Positions 27,661 through 38,140 of a stretch of 38,911 nucleotides of DNA are shown piece after piece. Origin of the DNA: Plantago elongata (lineage: Eukaryota; Streptophyta; Magnoliopsida; Lamiales; Plantaginaceae); NCBI GenBank assembly GCA_036897095.1, contig JAYMSP010000924.1:1-38911 (forward strand). The letters are read 5' to 3'. The notes under the pieces were generated by a model. It did no database searches, had not been told where the DNA came from, and saw only the letters and a list, made by a program, of their open reading frames with translations. Positions within the stretch are counted from its first letter, which is position 1. The number at the start of each line of letters is the position of its first letter. Both the position numbers and the translations under genes were made by a program.

Positions 27661-28513
27661 ATTGAAAAAATAAGTGTTGAATTGTTTCAGATTCTTTTTT
27701 TACAGAAGGAGCACTTATCATCAAGAAGAATTTGTTGCTTGCGTAGTCTAGCTGATATAGGAAGGGCTATCATGGGCAACCATCCAGTAGAAAAAATGTA
27801 TTCTGGGTTGGACTTGAAGGATCCAAAGATTTTCCCATCGCCAATGCGGCCAATATCATAATCTTCAAGTTTTTGAATAAATGTATAGGCTTTTTTAACA
27901 GAGAATTTTTCATTAATTGAGTGATGCCAAGCAATTGTTTCCCCCAGGGTATCATCTTGCAAAGGTATTCCCAAAATAGTGTTAACCAGTTCAGCTGGAA
28001 TTTGTAATTTTAATTTTTTCAAACCCCAATTTTTACACAAAATGTAGTCTTTAACCTTAGCGTTGGCATCAGTTATATTAGTCGTGTAATCTTTTAAGAT
28101 TACGCCTAGAATCTAATGATCTTTCCAGAAAAAGGTAGAGATCACCAATCTGATGAAGGAGTCCTTTTTTTGAAAATTTCTCGAAGTTTCATAATATTAC
28201 ACCAAAACCAACTATGGTTGGATTTTATTTCAGCTTGAAGAAAATGGACATTCGGAAAATACTTATTCTTGTAGACTTGATACCAAAGTGAATCAGTCTG
28301 AAAGCTAAGCTTCCAAAGATGTTTTAATAAGAAAGCATTATTAAGAATATGTAAATTCCGAATTTCAAGTCCTCCTAAGGATATAGGTTTACAAATTGTG
28401 TTCCATTTAATTTTAGCCTTTGTTTTTTCTGATTGTTTACCATTCCAAAGAAAATTTCGACTAATAAACTCGAGTCGGTCATGGCAAGTAGAAGGTACTT
28501 TTGCAATTGACAT
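27661..28513 (-). pseudogene. Second LINE ORF2: thumb and zinc-binding region up to the hAT insertion
   Basis: On the minus strand the first frame (28513-28142) reads MSIAKVPSTCHDRLEFIS, NFLWNG and KPISLGGLEIRNLHILNNAF, the post-RT part of plant LINEs. The next (28040-27687) reads NEKFSVKKAYTFIQ, ISARLRKQQILLDDKC and CSFCKK, the zf-RVT C-x2-C pair. After a shift in an A-run it continues ESETIQHLFFQC up to the hAT target site. A frameshift lies near 28100-28140. Confidence 0.8.
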
Positions 28514-28599
28514 AGCATAAGTTGGTACTGCATTAGTACGTAACTGCCTTGATTAAAACAAGTCTACCTGCATAGGATAAAAATTTGGTATACCAAATG

Positions 28600-29760
28600 T
28601 TAATCTTATTCATAGTTCTATTAATTATTTGATCAAAAAGGTCTCGCTTTTATGCTCCCATAAGGAAAGGGAGACCAAGGTATTTATCTATTCTTTTATT
28701 TGGGATAACACCCAAATAATCCTTGATTTTTTGTTTGATTCTAACTGGTGTATGATTCGAGAATGTAATTCTGCTTTTTTGCCAACAAACATTTTGTCGA
28801 GAGGCCAAAGCATATTCTTCCAACGTTTTAGTGATAGTATACATGTTTTGGTCATCAGCTTTTCCAAATATCATGCAATCATCATCAAAGCATAGTATTG
28901 GAATTTGAGAATTAGTTCTAGTCAGTGGAAGTGGAGAACCAGTTTTATTTTTTGTTTTATCAAGAATTTGGTGGACTAAAATTTCCTGGCAGAGAATAAA
29001 AATATAAGGAGAAATAGTGTCTCCTTGCCTAATAAATTGTGTTGGTTTCCAAACAGGAGAAAGCTGTTGGTTAACTTTAACTTTCATAGAGCAAGATTAG
29101 ATACAAGACAAAATAAGTTTGATAAAATGATTATGAATACCAAATTTATTTAAAGTGAACTCTATGAATTTCCATTCTAGCCTATCATAGGATTTTTCAA
29201 TATCGAGTTTTAAAGCCATAAAATGGTTTTTCACCCTATTTTTATTCATACTATGTAACATCTCATGAGCAATCATGACATTATCTGTTATTTGTCTTCC
29301 AGAAAAGAAAGCATTTTGAAAGGGAGATATAAGATTTGAAGTAAAGGTCTAAGTCTATTGACTAAAATCTTAGAGAGAATTTTATAACTGACATTACATA
29401 GACTAATGGGTCTATAATCAGCTGGTTTAATCAAATTAGATTTTTTCGGAATGAGGGCTTAAATAGTATCATTTTGTCCTGGTTCAAAGAAAGTTTTGAC
29501 CATATGGAAAATTTGAGGTTTTAAAGTGTCCCATTGTGAGAGAAAGGATTTGCTATTAAGTCCATCCAGTCCTGGAGCCTTGTCATACCCAATAAACTTA
29601 ATAGCGTTAAAAATTTCAATTTCCGACACCTGAGAAATAAGTGTCATATTATCTTCCAAGAAAACACGAGAAGTATGAATATTCTGGAAAGGATCCAAAA
29701 TAACATCTTGAGCTTGTGATTGATTCTTGAAAAAGTTATAAAATTCAAACACAATTTGAT
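28600..29760 (-). pseudogene. Second LINE ORF2: reverse transcriptase domain
   Basis: Minus-strand frames give, in order, YDKAPGLDGLNSKSF (29752-29459 frame), [38 protein letters not shown], a frameshift, [38 protein letters not shown] (first catalytic Asp), a stop after LILSCI, then FIRQGDTISPYIFILC and CFDDDCMIFG. The last is the catalytic box, F-A-D-D in most LINEs, here F-D-D-D; both catalytic Asp remain. The thumb starts DYLGVIPNKRIDKYLGLP. Several stops make it inactive. Confidence 0.85.
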
Positions 29761-30951
29761 CATGATCAAGAATTTAATCATGAGCATCATTTTTAATTCC
29801 ATGAATAACGTTGTTTCTATTTTGATGGGATGCATAAGCATGAAAAAACTTTCTATTCGCATCACCAGATTTAATCCAGTAATTTTTTGAGCGTTGTGAC
29901 CAAAACATTGGTTTTTGCTTATTTAAGCAATTAATATGTTTTCTGATATTAGTCTCATTTTGTCCCAAAATAGTCGGATAATGATGAAGAATCATAGTAA
30001 CATCCGTTAAGCTGTTTTTTAAGCTTCTTAATTTCAAAATTAATGTCACTCAATGAAGAAAGCTTCCAATTAGGAATGGTAGCAGACAAATTAGTAAGAC
30101 TATTATGGAAACTAAAATTATTATGCATAAGTTCTGAATTCCAAAAAATCTTAAAATTACTTCTAAACTTATCATTTTCAGTCCAAATATTTTCGAATCT
30201 AAAAAATTTAGAAGGAGGCCTAGCAAGAGGATTAGTATCAACTAAAAGGGCCATATGGTCCGACGAGGTATTCACAAGATCCCTAACTATGCAATTAGAA
30301 AAGAGTCTAGTCCATGCCAAATTACTACAAGCACAATCAAGCCTAGAACAAATGAAACTCCCCGCATATTGTCTATTAGACCACGTAAAGGAAGGTCCGC
30401 AATAACCAAGGTCACTAAGACCACATTTATTCGAACAGTTTTGGAATTTAAGCATACGATTCCAATTAGGAATAATAAAATCACCAACTTTTTCACTAGG
30501 GTTTAAGATGCAATTAAAATCCCCGCCTATTAACCAAGGATCCGGACAAAGATTACTAATATGCATAAGATCACGCCATACCTCATCTTGTCGGTTGATC
30601 TACGCATAATTGTAGACCGAAGTAACCGAAGCCCTGTGATTTTTGTCTGGGAATATAAGAGTGAAATGCGCCAATCTTTCATTACAGTTTAAGTTCCACT
30701 TTGATGTGATTTTCATTCCACAGGATCCAATGGCCTCCCATCTGCAGATGCTCGGCCGGAGGTGAGTAAACCTCCACATTTGGGTAGCCCATTTGACATA
30801 ACAATGCTATATGTTTCGCCATAGTTTTAGCATTTGCCTTAGTATCCATCAGTAGTAGCATCATGGGTCTATACTCACTAATATAATCTTTGATTGCCTG
30901 CATGGACTCTTCTCGTACTCCTCCTCTAAGGTTCCAGAATAAGAACTTCAT
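29761..30951 (-). pseudogene. Second LINE ORF2: endonuclease domain and linker
   Basis: ORF2 starts at 30951 with MKFLFWNLRGG (catalytic Asn) and LLLMDTKANAK, where the catalytic position has Asp-Thr-Lys in place of the usual Glu-Thr-Lys. After a break the long frame 30566-29955 holds WLIGGDFNCILNPSEK (GDFN motif), FTWSNRQYAGSFICSRLDC and TSSDHMALL (the SDH motif intact). The linker follows with FWSQRSKNYWIKSGDANRKF, the step before the RT. The region between the first frame and GDFN (about 30570-30680) contains stops. Confidence 0.8.
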
Positions 30952-30979
30952 GGATTATTTGTCTAACCCCGAAACCTAT

Positions 30980-32620
30980 TCACTGTTGTTGTCCCTCCAA
31001 ATCATCCATCCTCTGACGTTTCAGAGGTGAATTGGAGTTATTTAAGCTAAAACTTCGTTTATTCGTGGTTGGAGAATTAACCTGTGTAAGAGAGTTGGAG
31101 CCGAAGGTTGTCTGGCCGGGGGGGCTCGATACAGTAGCCTCACAATTTTTGCCATCTTCACCACTTGTATAATTATCGGTTCCTCGTGCTTTGGACGGAG
31201 AGCAATTTCGTTCGGAGACACTCTCTCCCAGCTTTTGTTCAGCCTCTCCTCCTATTCCAGTGATGTAGCCAGGCAATCGGTCATCAAATTCAACGTTAGT
31301 ATGGGGATTCCACTCTGATTCGATCTCCATCCATTCCCGGGAGATGGGAGATTGAAGATGTTGTCGTCGGAAAGAGGGGAAGGGTAATTAAATTATTTTC
31401 TCACTTCCTGATTTGTTTCCTGATTTGCAGGTGCCACTCTCAGAGATGGGAGTACTCTCCCCTCGAAAGGAGCTGGTGGTAAGTCTAAGGTCGGGAGATT
31501 TTGCAACGGTTGTGGAGACGATGACTGGCTTAGAGAATATGACCGAGACGAGAGAAGCCCTAGTGCCTAGATTTGACTTAGAGAAATGTGTGGACTCAGA
31601 GGACAAGACGTGTGTGTGTGTGTGTGTGCATTACTTGTCAGATACAGTCCGACGAAATTACCGTGTGTGAGTGAACCTGACGGGTCCTGTGTCTTAGTGA
31701 TGGAGTTAGAGAGAGTGGGGATCTGGTTGCAAAATGTAGGGGCTGGGTTGAACGGAGTAGGGAGTTTATCTCCGGCACCGAAGTCTGAGACGCTGGAATG
31801 GTGGTTGGGTGAAGTGATGGTGAGTGTTGTGATTGTGCAATGGCTTGGAGTGTGTGTGTGTGTGTGAGAGTAGCTCCGATGAGGAGCCAATCCTCTCCGT
31901 TGCTGGAGGGAGAGGGGAGGAGGGGGACATACAAGGAGATGATGAGCGACGGGGAGATGGACTTCCCGGAGAGAGTAGCCACGACTGCCTGTTTTCCATT
32001 GTTATCGAGTTTGATAGAGTGTGATGTATTTTGGTTTTGCAAAAGATGAAATGGAGGTATGGAGAATGTGAGAGGTCCTGGGAAGTTTTTCTCTTATATA
32101 TTTTTAGTGTCTTGAAGCAACATGGATGTCCATTGGACGGATAGCTTCAGTATCGGACTGAGAAACAAATAGTAGCCGTCTTGTGGTGTTTAGTGATTGG
32201 GAGAGCGTGGTGTTTGATTTTTCTTTTGCAGGTTTAGCTGCAGAAGTAATGATTGGGGCAGTCATTTTGATTGGTGGAATGATTTTTGGTTTAGGTGTTG
32301 AAGATGTAGAGGTTTCGCCTGAGGAAAATGACACGTGAGTTTGGCCAGTTTGTTTAACTTGGGCTTTATTATTTGTGGGAATGATTGTTAGGCTATAGTT
32401 TGCTGTCTCTGTTAGGTTTGCGGTTTTGAGCTCAGTTGGGTCTAATCAGGAAGAACATATTGTTCTTTAGACTTATTGATCAGCCTTTTATGACTAGTTT
32501 TGCCAATCGTATGGGACGTATTTTTTTTATTCATGTTTTTGCAAAGCACTATTTCTTGCTCTTGATCGAGAGTACTTATCATCTCCTTCAATTGTTTTTG
32601 TTCCTGCAGATTGAGCCGGC
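30980..32620 (-). pseudogene. Second LINE ORF1, C-terminal two-thirds, broken
   Basis: Minus-strand frames run from the copia boundary to ORF2: NLQEQKQLKEMIS and NKSKEQYVLPD (32620-32445), a shift, then THVSFSSGETSTSSTPKPKI to about 32104, then SYSHTHTHTPSHCTIT (31890-31567), ESTHFSKSNLGTRASL (31606-31388), and finally MEIESEWNPHTNVEFDDRLP with a basic tail SPLKRQRMDD (31330-30980). The protein is Ser/Thr/Pro-rich and low-complexity; no RRM or zinc knuckle remains because the N-terminal part lies beyond the copia insertion. Two GT/CA microsatellites lie inside and probably caused frameshifts. Stop and ORF2 start are about 30 bases apart. Confidence 0.6.
31609..31628 (+). repeat. (GT)n microsatellite
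   Basis: An uninterrupted GT run within the LINE ORF1 remnant. A second, shorter GT run is at about 31848-31866. They encode His-Thr repeats on the minus strand. Confidence 0.9.
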
Positions 32621-33355
32621 TGAAAGTGCAGAATGTTGCATGAACTGTTGCACCGACAATCAATGTAACATCATATGTTCAGTAGGTTGCACTTTGCATA
32701 TTATGGACTCTATTGTTTTATTACCATTCTTCACTAACATTTACCTAGTTCCACGTGTATTTTAGTCTTTGTTTCATGCAGGAGTCTTCTTATATCAAGA
32801 GAGACACCAAAGAAATTGTATCTCAACAAGATATCAAGATCAGTTGGTTCTTGGAGTTAACAAGTAGCAAATGACTCTTGGTAGTTGAGATTTTGTGGAC
32901 TCTTGAAGGTAAGGATAATCAATAAAACCCATAGGCTTGATCCGGTCAGATTGAACATCTATATATACAAGATCGAGTTCATTCTGAAGAGGACTTCGTG
33001 AAAAGCAAGAACTCTGTGTTATAGCATAGATACTCTTCACGTTTACTAGTCTTTGAAATCTTCTAGATATGTCTTCTAGATAGATTGAGAATAGGGTTTT
33101 TCTATTCTGACTAGTGTTTTGTGATTCAAAGTCTCTTGAATCTTTTTGTCCATCCATTACTTATTTTAGTGGATATTTACCGAGAGGCTTCGGCAGGTAT
33201 ATATTATATACCTGCTAAGATTATTTGTGTTGATGTTCAGTTTATTTCCGCTGCTCTGTTTCATACTCTGTTACACGCATTGTTGCACCAACATTGGTAC
33301 CAACATTAGTGAAAACAACACATTTGTACAAAAGTCACGGTCCTATATTCTTTCA
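32621..33355 (+). repeat. Copia 5' LTR, 735 bp
   Basis: The start TGAAAGTGCAGAATG and end TTCTTTCA give the inverted terminus TGAAAG / CTTTCA, and a primer-binding site follows at once. A TATA box (ctatatatacaag, about 32959) and a strong palindrome (33193-33215) lie inside. Its first 673 bp align along their whole length with 38141-38811. Frames that cross this LTR are not genes. Confidence 0.93.
33193..33215. promoter_or_regulatory. 23-bp perfect palindrome in the 5' LTR
   Basis: gcaggtatata is followed by one base and then tatatacctgc, an 11-bp perfect inverted repeat with a 1-base centre. The same palindrome is unchanged in the 3' LTR (about 38719-38741) although the LTRs differ elsewhere. 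It lies downstream of the TATA box, just after gaggcttcggc. Sirevirus LTRs are known to carry conserved palindromic motifs; whether this is one of them is inference. Confidence 0.8.
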
Positions 33356-33370
33356 ATTGGCATCAAGAGC
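33356..33370 (+). promoter_or_regulatory. Primer-binding site of the copia element
   Basis: attggcatcaagagc follows the 5' LTR directly and resembles the copia initiator-Met tRNA site (tggtatcagagc), with changes. It defines the LTR end at 33355. Confidence 0.75.
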
Positions 33371-33414
33371 TAGCCACCTAACTGATTGGTGTGTTGGACT
33401 TTATACTTCTTGAC

Positions 33415-34700
33415 ATGGATCCATTTAATCCAGACCGAATAGGTTGCCCATTTTGTATGGTCCAAATTATTCCCATTAGAAACCAAGACTAAGAGCACAT
33501 ATCAAATCAATTGATATATGTGCTTGGAAATCTGTGTTGGACGGTTATAAGATACCACAATTAGCACCTAATGCTAATGGTGATGTGTTAATCAGACCAG
33601 AAAGTCAATGGACGGATGATGAAAGGAAGGAATCTTCCTACAATAAGAAAGCTTTCAATGCAATACACTCTTACATTGATATCCACATGTGTACACTCAT
33701 TCAAAATTGTATGACATCCAAGGATGCTTGGGAAACTTTACAGATTCATTGTGAAGGTGATACAAGTGTTCTTGAAAGGAAGTTCACTAAGAATCTGAGT
33801 GATGATGAAACTTCAAATAATGAAGACGATGAATCTAACAGTTCTGAGGATTCCGATCAGCATGCTATGTGTCTTTCAATTATTATAACTAGTCAGAATT
33901 CAGAGAAACAATGTGTGAGTCATTGTTACAATCACAGTGTCAGCGATAATGATAGGAACAGTTAATGTGAACCAGTTACATATCATGGGTACGATGATCC
34001 AGAGAACTGTTTCTCTGATGAGCATGAAGCCACTGACCATTTGAATATGAATCATCGTTGTTTGCATGAATCTCGTACGTTAGACACAGGTTCCTCTCCA
34101 GATCTAGAATTAGGCTGAGATCAAATAATCCTTGAACTACAGGCTATGTCTGAATATATCTTGCAGAAATACAAGGAGATGAAGAAATATGTAAAACCTC
34201 TGAAAAGGGAGATTGTTGAACTCATGAATTCACTGGTTCGGTTAGAGGTCTTGTTGATTAAGTAGGATGTTGAGATCCAGGAACTGACCACCAAGCTAGA
34301 GAAAGCCGAGACAATCCTAGCTAAGTGGAATGCATGTATAGCTGCACTGAATAGTGCCATATATCAAGGTAATGAAGGTACTAATGGTCTTGGTTTCTCA
34401 AACTCTACTACTCTCTGTTCTACACCTAATCAAGGAAAATATTTTGCTTTCTTGAAAAATTCACCCAAGTTTGTGAAAGAAAAGGAAAAATAGCCTAAGA
34501 AAACGTTTGTGTGTCAATTTTGTCTACAACCTGGACACAAGAAACAATACTGCTTTCTTTTGAAAAACATGGAAAATTCAGCCAATGTTGCGACCACTGT
34601 CGCAACCGATGATATAGCAACATCATCTGAACAAAAGGTGAAAAAGAACAAAGGTAAGAAAGTTTCGATACCTAGACCTGATGATTAGCAGTTTGAACTG
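33415..34700 (+). pseudogene. Copia gag remnant with zinc knuckle
   Basis: An ATG at 33415 starts MDPFNPDRIGC; an early shift gives another frame with the YGPNYS step typical of copia gag. The main frame (33534-33965) has GYKIPQLAPN, AIHSYIDIHMCTLIQNCM and AWETLQIHCEGD, the UBN2-type gag core, and then jumps from VLERKFTKNLSD to an acidic tail, so the middle of gag is missing. A single CCHC zinc knuckle, CQFCLQPGHKKQYC, lies at 34512-34553 (C-x2-C-x4-H-x4-C). Stops are scattered through the region. Gag forms the particle and binds RNA in active elements. Confidence 0.8.
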
Positions 34701-34718
34701 AATATAAAGTGCAATGTT

Positions 34719-35190
34719 GTGTTATCTGCTTTAAGTGCTCATCATAAGACAGTTTGGTACTTTGACAGTGGTTGCTCTAACCATATGACAGGTTCCATGA
34801 AGAATTTGAAAAACTTTGTTGCTCAAGAGAAAAGTAGAGTTATGCTTAGTTCTATGTGTTTATCTAATCGTTTACGAGCTGAGGTTGTGAACATTGTGTG
34901 TCATATCATTAACCGCGTTTACTTGAAACCCCGTACTACTTCCACTCCCTATGAACTCCTAAAAGGAAAGAAACCCAACCTTCAATATTTTCATGTTTTT
35001 GGTTGTGTGTGCTACATGCTAAATGACAGGGAGCATCTTGGGAAGTTGGACAACATGATTGGACATGGAAGCTTTGTTGGCTACTCTTAGAACAACCATG
35101 CATTCCGGGTTTATAACCCTCGCACCAAGGTTGTTCAAGATTCAGTCAATGTCAAATTTGATGACAATATTTCTTTTGTTCAGTCTCAAA
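34719..35190 (+). pseudogene. Copia protease start fused in frame to integrase C-terminal part
   Basis: The open frame 34719-35090 reads KTVWYFDSGCSNHMTGSM, the protease active-site region (D-S-G). After KSRVMLSS it passes straight to NRLRAEVVNIVCHIINRVYL and then TSTPYELLKGKKPNLQYFHV, which is the end of the integrase. The GAG_pre-integrase zinc region and integrase catalytic core, which should lie between, are deleted without breaking the frame (junction near 34855-34865). It continues past a stop at 35088-35090 as AFRVYNPRTKVVQDS. Not functional. Confidence 0.8.
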
Positions 35191-35530
35191 TTCATACAGG
35201 TACAAAGATGCTCAACACTGAGATGGTGAACTCACATGAACAGCCAAACCTGGAGCTGCAACTAGATACACCTGAAGCATATGTGACTACCACTGTTGCT
35301 CTCACTATTGCAGCAACACCGGAGGAATCCAGCTCCTCTGATGATGAGGACACTACAGCAATCTTGTAGTAGAGGCTGACACCTTCCAGGAACACACTTC
35401 ATAGGCACTGCATAATGCCAAAAGATATCCTCCATCAAGGATTCAGAAGTTCCACCCCACCTCCCAAGTCATTGGGAATGTCACCGAAGGAAGGCACCTT
35501 CGAAGCAAGCCAAGGATCAACTACAAGGAC
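35191..35530 (+). pseudogene. Copia pol linker between integrase and reverse transcriptase
   Basis: A low-complexity Thr/Ser/Glu-rich linker (with PEESSSSDDED) leads up to RHLRSKPRINYKDMV near 35490-35533, the usual basic step just before the copia RT. A stop lies at 35367-35369. Confidence 0.6.
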
Positions 35531-36421
35531 ATGGTAAGGTCAAGTCTCTGTACCAACAGTGAAGGTCATGTAAACTCCTCTTATTTTGTATCTCTTGTTG
35601 AACCAAAAAATGTCAAAGGAGATTTTTTTAATGGCTACATAGACAAAGAGGTCTATGTTCAACAACCCAAAGGGTTTGAGGATCCACACCACCCTAACCA
35701 TGTTTTTAAACTGAAAAAGTCACTTTATGGGTTGAAACAAGCTCCTTGAGCTTGGTATGATAGGTTGACTGAGTTTCTCTTATCTTTCGGATTTACTCGT
35801 GGTGAGGTTGATAGAACATTGTTTATTCTACGTCAAGGTTCTGATATTTGTGTTGCCCAAATATATGTCGATGACATTGTGTTTGGGTCTACTAATTCTA
35901 CCTTAGTAGATGTTTTTGTTGCATCCATGACAAGTACGTTTCAAATGGGCATGATTGGTGAGCTCAACTTCTTCCTAGGGCTTTAAATCAAGCAGGGAAA
36001 ACCTGGCCTCTTAATGTCTCAAGAGAAGTATGCCAAAAACTTGGTGAAAAGGTTTGGTCTGGACGGTTCTAAGACCTGCAGTTCACCTATATTCACCACT
36101 GTGAAACTCAGGAAACATGATGTTGATACCACTATTGACACTACTGTGTCTGCCACTGTTGACCCAACACTGTATAGGTCAATGATAGGTTGTCTCCTGT
36201 ATATGTCAGCTAGTCGACCATACATTATGTTCTCGATTTGCGTGTGTGCAAGGTACCAATCGAATCCCAATGCAATTCACTTATATGCGGTTAAACATAT
36301 TCTCAAATACATATATGGAACTGCTAGTCAAGGATTATGGTACACTAGAGAAACATACACTAACCACATTGGTTTAGTGATTCAGACTGTGCTGGTGACA
36401 CTGATTATCGAAAATCCATAA
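35531..36421 (+). pseudogene. Copia reverse transcriptase (RVT_2) remnant
   Basis: The first frame jumps from SLVEPKNV directly to KGDFFNGYIDKEVYVQQPKG, so the first part of the RT (finger region) is missing. It continues FKLKKSLYGLKQAP, a stop (TGA) in place of the next residue, then AWYDRLTEFLLSFGF, and AQIYVDDIVFGSTNS with the catalytic YVDD box (about 35860-35890). Then a stop after FFLGL, and frame 36014-36421 with MSQEKYAKNLVKRFGL, MIGCLLYMSA and HILKYIYGTASQGLWYT, the RT connection domain. YVDDIxFGST wording is typical of Sirevirus RT. Confidence 0.9.
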
Positions 36422-36753
36422 GTGATGGATGCTCTTATTTAGGGAAAAATCTGGTCTCATGGTATAGCAAGAAACAAAATTGTGCATTATTCACTGATGA
36501 GATGAGTGTGATAGTTTGGAGTTGTGTCACTCATCTTGATTGGGTCAAAAATGTGCTACGTGGTGATGATTTGTCGAGGTGACACATTGTCAAATATATA
36601 TGATACTCTTAGTGCCAAATGCATTATTAGGAAACTAAACATGAAGCATATAGACACTAGGTACCATGAGCTAAAAAGCCTTGATAGAAGCCAGCATCTA
36701 GACACCAACGAAGCCTTCACTCCAAGAAGAGCTCTTGAGTTGGCCATATGCTA
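36422..36753 (+). pseudogene. Copia RNase H remnant
   Basis: Short frames give GCSYLGKNLVSWYSKKQN, a version of the usual WxSKKQ step. Later text reads KCIIRKLNMKHIDTRYHEL, the standard KHIDIRYHF-like end of copia RNase H. Stops and shifts are frequent. Confidence 0.8.
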
Positions 36754-38126
36754 GGAGCACTGTCACTGCCACTGTTATCATAACATCAAGTGGTATTCTT
36801 GTTTGTGATGTGTGTCATTTGTTGCTTTTTTGTTTCATGCATTTACTTTGTGTCTAGATTAGTGCTGCTGGATTGTTCTAATTCCGGTCTCTCTTTCTCT
36901 GTTGTCTTGAGTATTTCGGATGTCCTGTTTGCTTGATTTTTCCCTCTCCCTTGCACTATTTTTGGAAGCAACTAAAAGAGTCCAATGATGACCAAATAAA
37001 GAGCCCAATGAAGGCCAACCAAGAAGAGTCCAATGGGGACCATGTTTTGTTGTGACTTTGCTATGGGTAGCACTGGTACTGTTGCAGTCCACAAGATTCT
37101 CTAAGCCTGCATTGAATCACCTATATTATGCACCCAGTTCTATTAGATACACCCAATTTCTATGATATGAGTCGTGTGTCTGCCTTCACTCCGTATAAGC
37201 CAAAGCTTTGGACAGGATTCATGCGCGTTCCAATTATTTGACATGGTTCGCCGACTCATAGTAACCTCTGGGTTGTCTGCATAGAGGCCTCAACCAAGTT
37301 GTTTTGTTTTAATTTACTTTTTGAGTGGTTAAGATGGGGATTGGATCCCATTCATTTTGATTTCAGTTTAAGTTAGCATTTGAGTTAACTTGTTTGACTG
37401 ATCATTCTAGTTTGCATTATGCCTTAAGGAGTCTAAAGTCTGCATTTAGGGGGAGTTCTTATTTGGTGTGTCTGTCAGTACTATGGGAATGGGTGTTGTA
37501 GTAACTGTTGTCTCACAGTGGATCTGGTTCTTGCAGTTTTGCTTAACCTCTAATATGATATCAGGAGTGTTTTTAAATTCGACTATCCATTATGAATTGG
37601 TATCTGTAGAGAGTTTGTGTTCTTTTGCACTGTTTGATACTTGGTTTCTTGGTTATCCATAATTCCTTGTCTAATTCAGTGACACTACAAGTGTTTTATC
37701 CGAGGTATGCTATTTGTCGGATATTTTTAGTTGTGAATAAGTACATGTATGCATCAGGATTCGTCTCCCTTATCATGCAACAGATTGAGAAAATTGATGC
37801 TCAGATAATACCTCTGCTCCAGGGGGAGAACTTTGGTTTCTCTCCTTTCCTCACAACAAGGGGGAGAATAGTTTAGACCTGGAGACACTGTCCTAGACTT
37901 CTGTGTCTTTTGTCTAAGTTTGTCTAAGTGTTTTTTATTATTGTCTTTCTTTCTTTTGTCTTGTGCGTCTGTGTTTGTCTCTATCGTATTTGTAGTGTCT
38001 TATTTAAAAAAAAAAACAAAACAAAAAGAAAATCCAAAAATCTTTCTTAGGTCTTATTGTTGTCTTCCTTCAGTTATGTTTGTTTGTCTCTGTGTGTGTG
38101 TTTCTAGGAGTGTTGTGAAGAAAGAA
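36754..38126 (+). other. Noncoding 3' internal region of the copia element with repeated purine tracts
   Basis: No convincing coding sequence; short frames are Cys/Phe/Leu-rich and look like chance. Polypurine-like tracts occur at 37448-37455 (tagggggagtt), 37820-37829 (cagggggagaa) and 37859-37867 (aagggggagaa), before the final one at 38128-38139. Repeated purine tracts in this region are a known feature of Sireviruses. A short three-unit repeat with the core gagtccaatg lies at about 36977-37045. An extra ORF, if ever present, is not recognisable. Confidence 0.6.
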
Positions 38127-38140
38127 ATTAAGGGGGAGAT
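38127..38140 (+). promoter_or_regulatory. Polypurine tract of the copia element
   Basis: attaagggggagat lies next to the LTR start TGAAAGTG at 38141. Confidence 0.9.

Larger units (their letters stand above)
26160..32620 (-). mobile_element. L1-type LINE retrotransposon, minus strand, with RNase H; split by a hAT element and cut by a copia insertion
   Basis: On the minus strand the order is ORF1 (32620 down to 30980), ORF2 endonuclease (30951 to about 30100), reverse transcriptase (about 29750 to 28650), thumb and zinc region (about 28513 to 26520) and an RNase H start (about 26300 to 26180). The hAT element at 26605-27652 lies inside the zinc region. The 5' end is interrupted by the Sirevirus-type copia at 32621. 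The 3' end stops early in the RNase H domain, so it is truncated. ORFs are broken throughout. It belongs to a different L1 lineage from the element at 17471-24149, given the RNase H domain and distinct motifs. Confidence 0.9.

Noticed and set aside
32436..33309. Plus- and minus-strand frames over the copia 5' LTR
   Set aside because: The sequence is LTR DNA, repeated at 38141-38811 with indels and substitutions that do not preserve any one frame.
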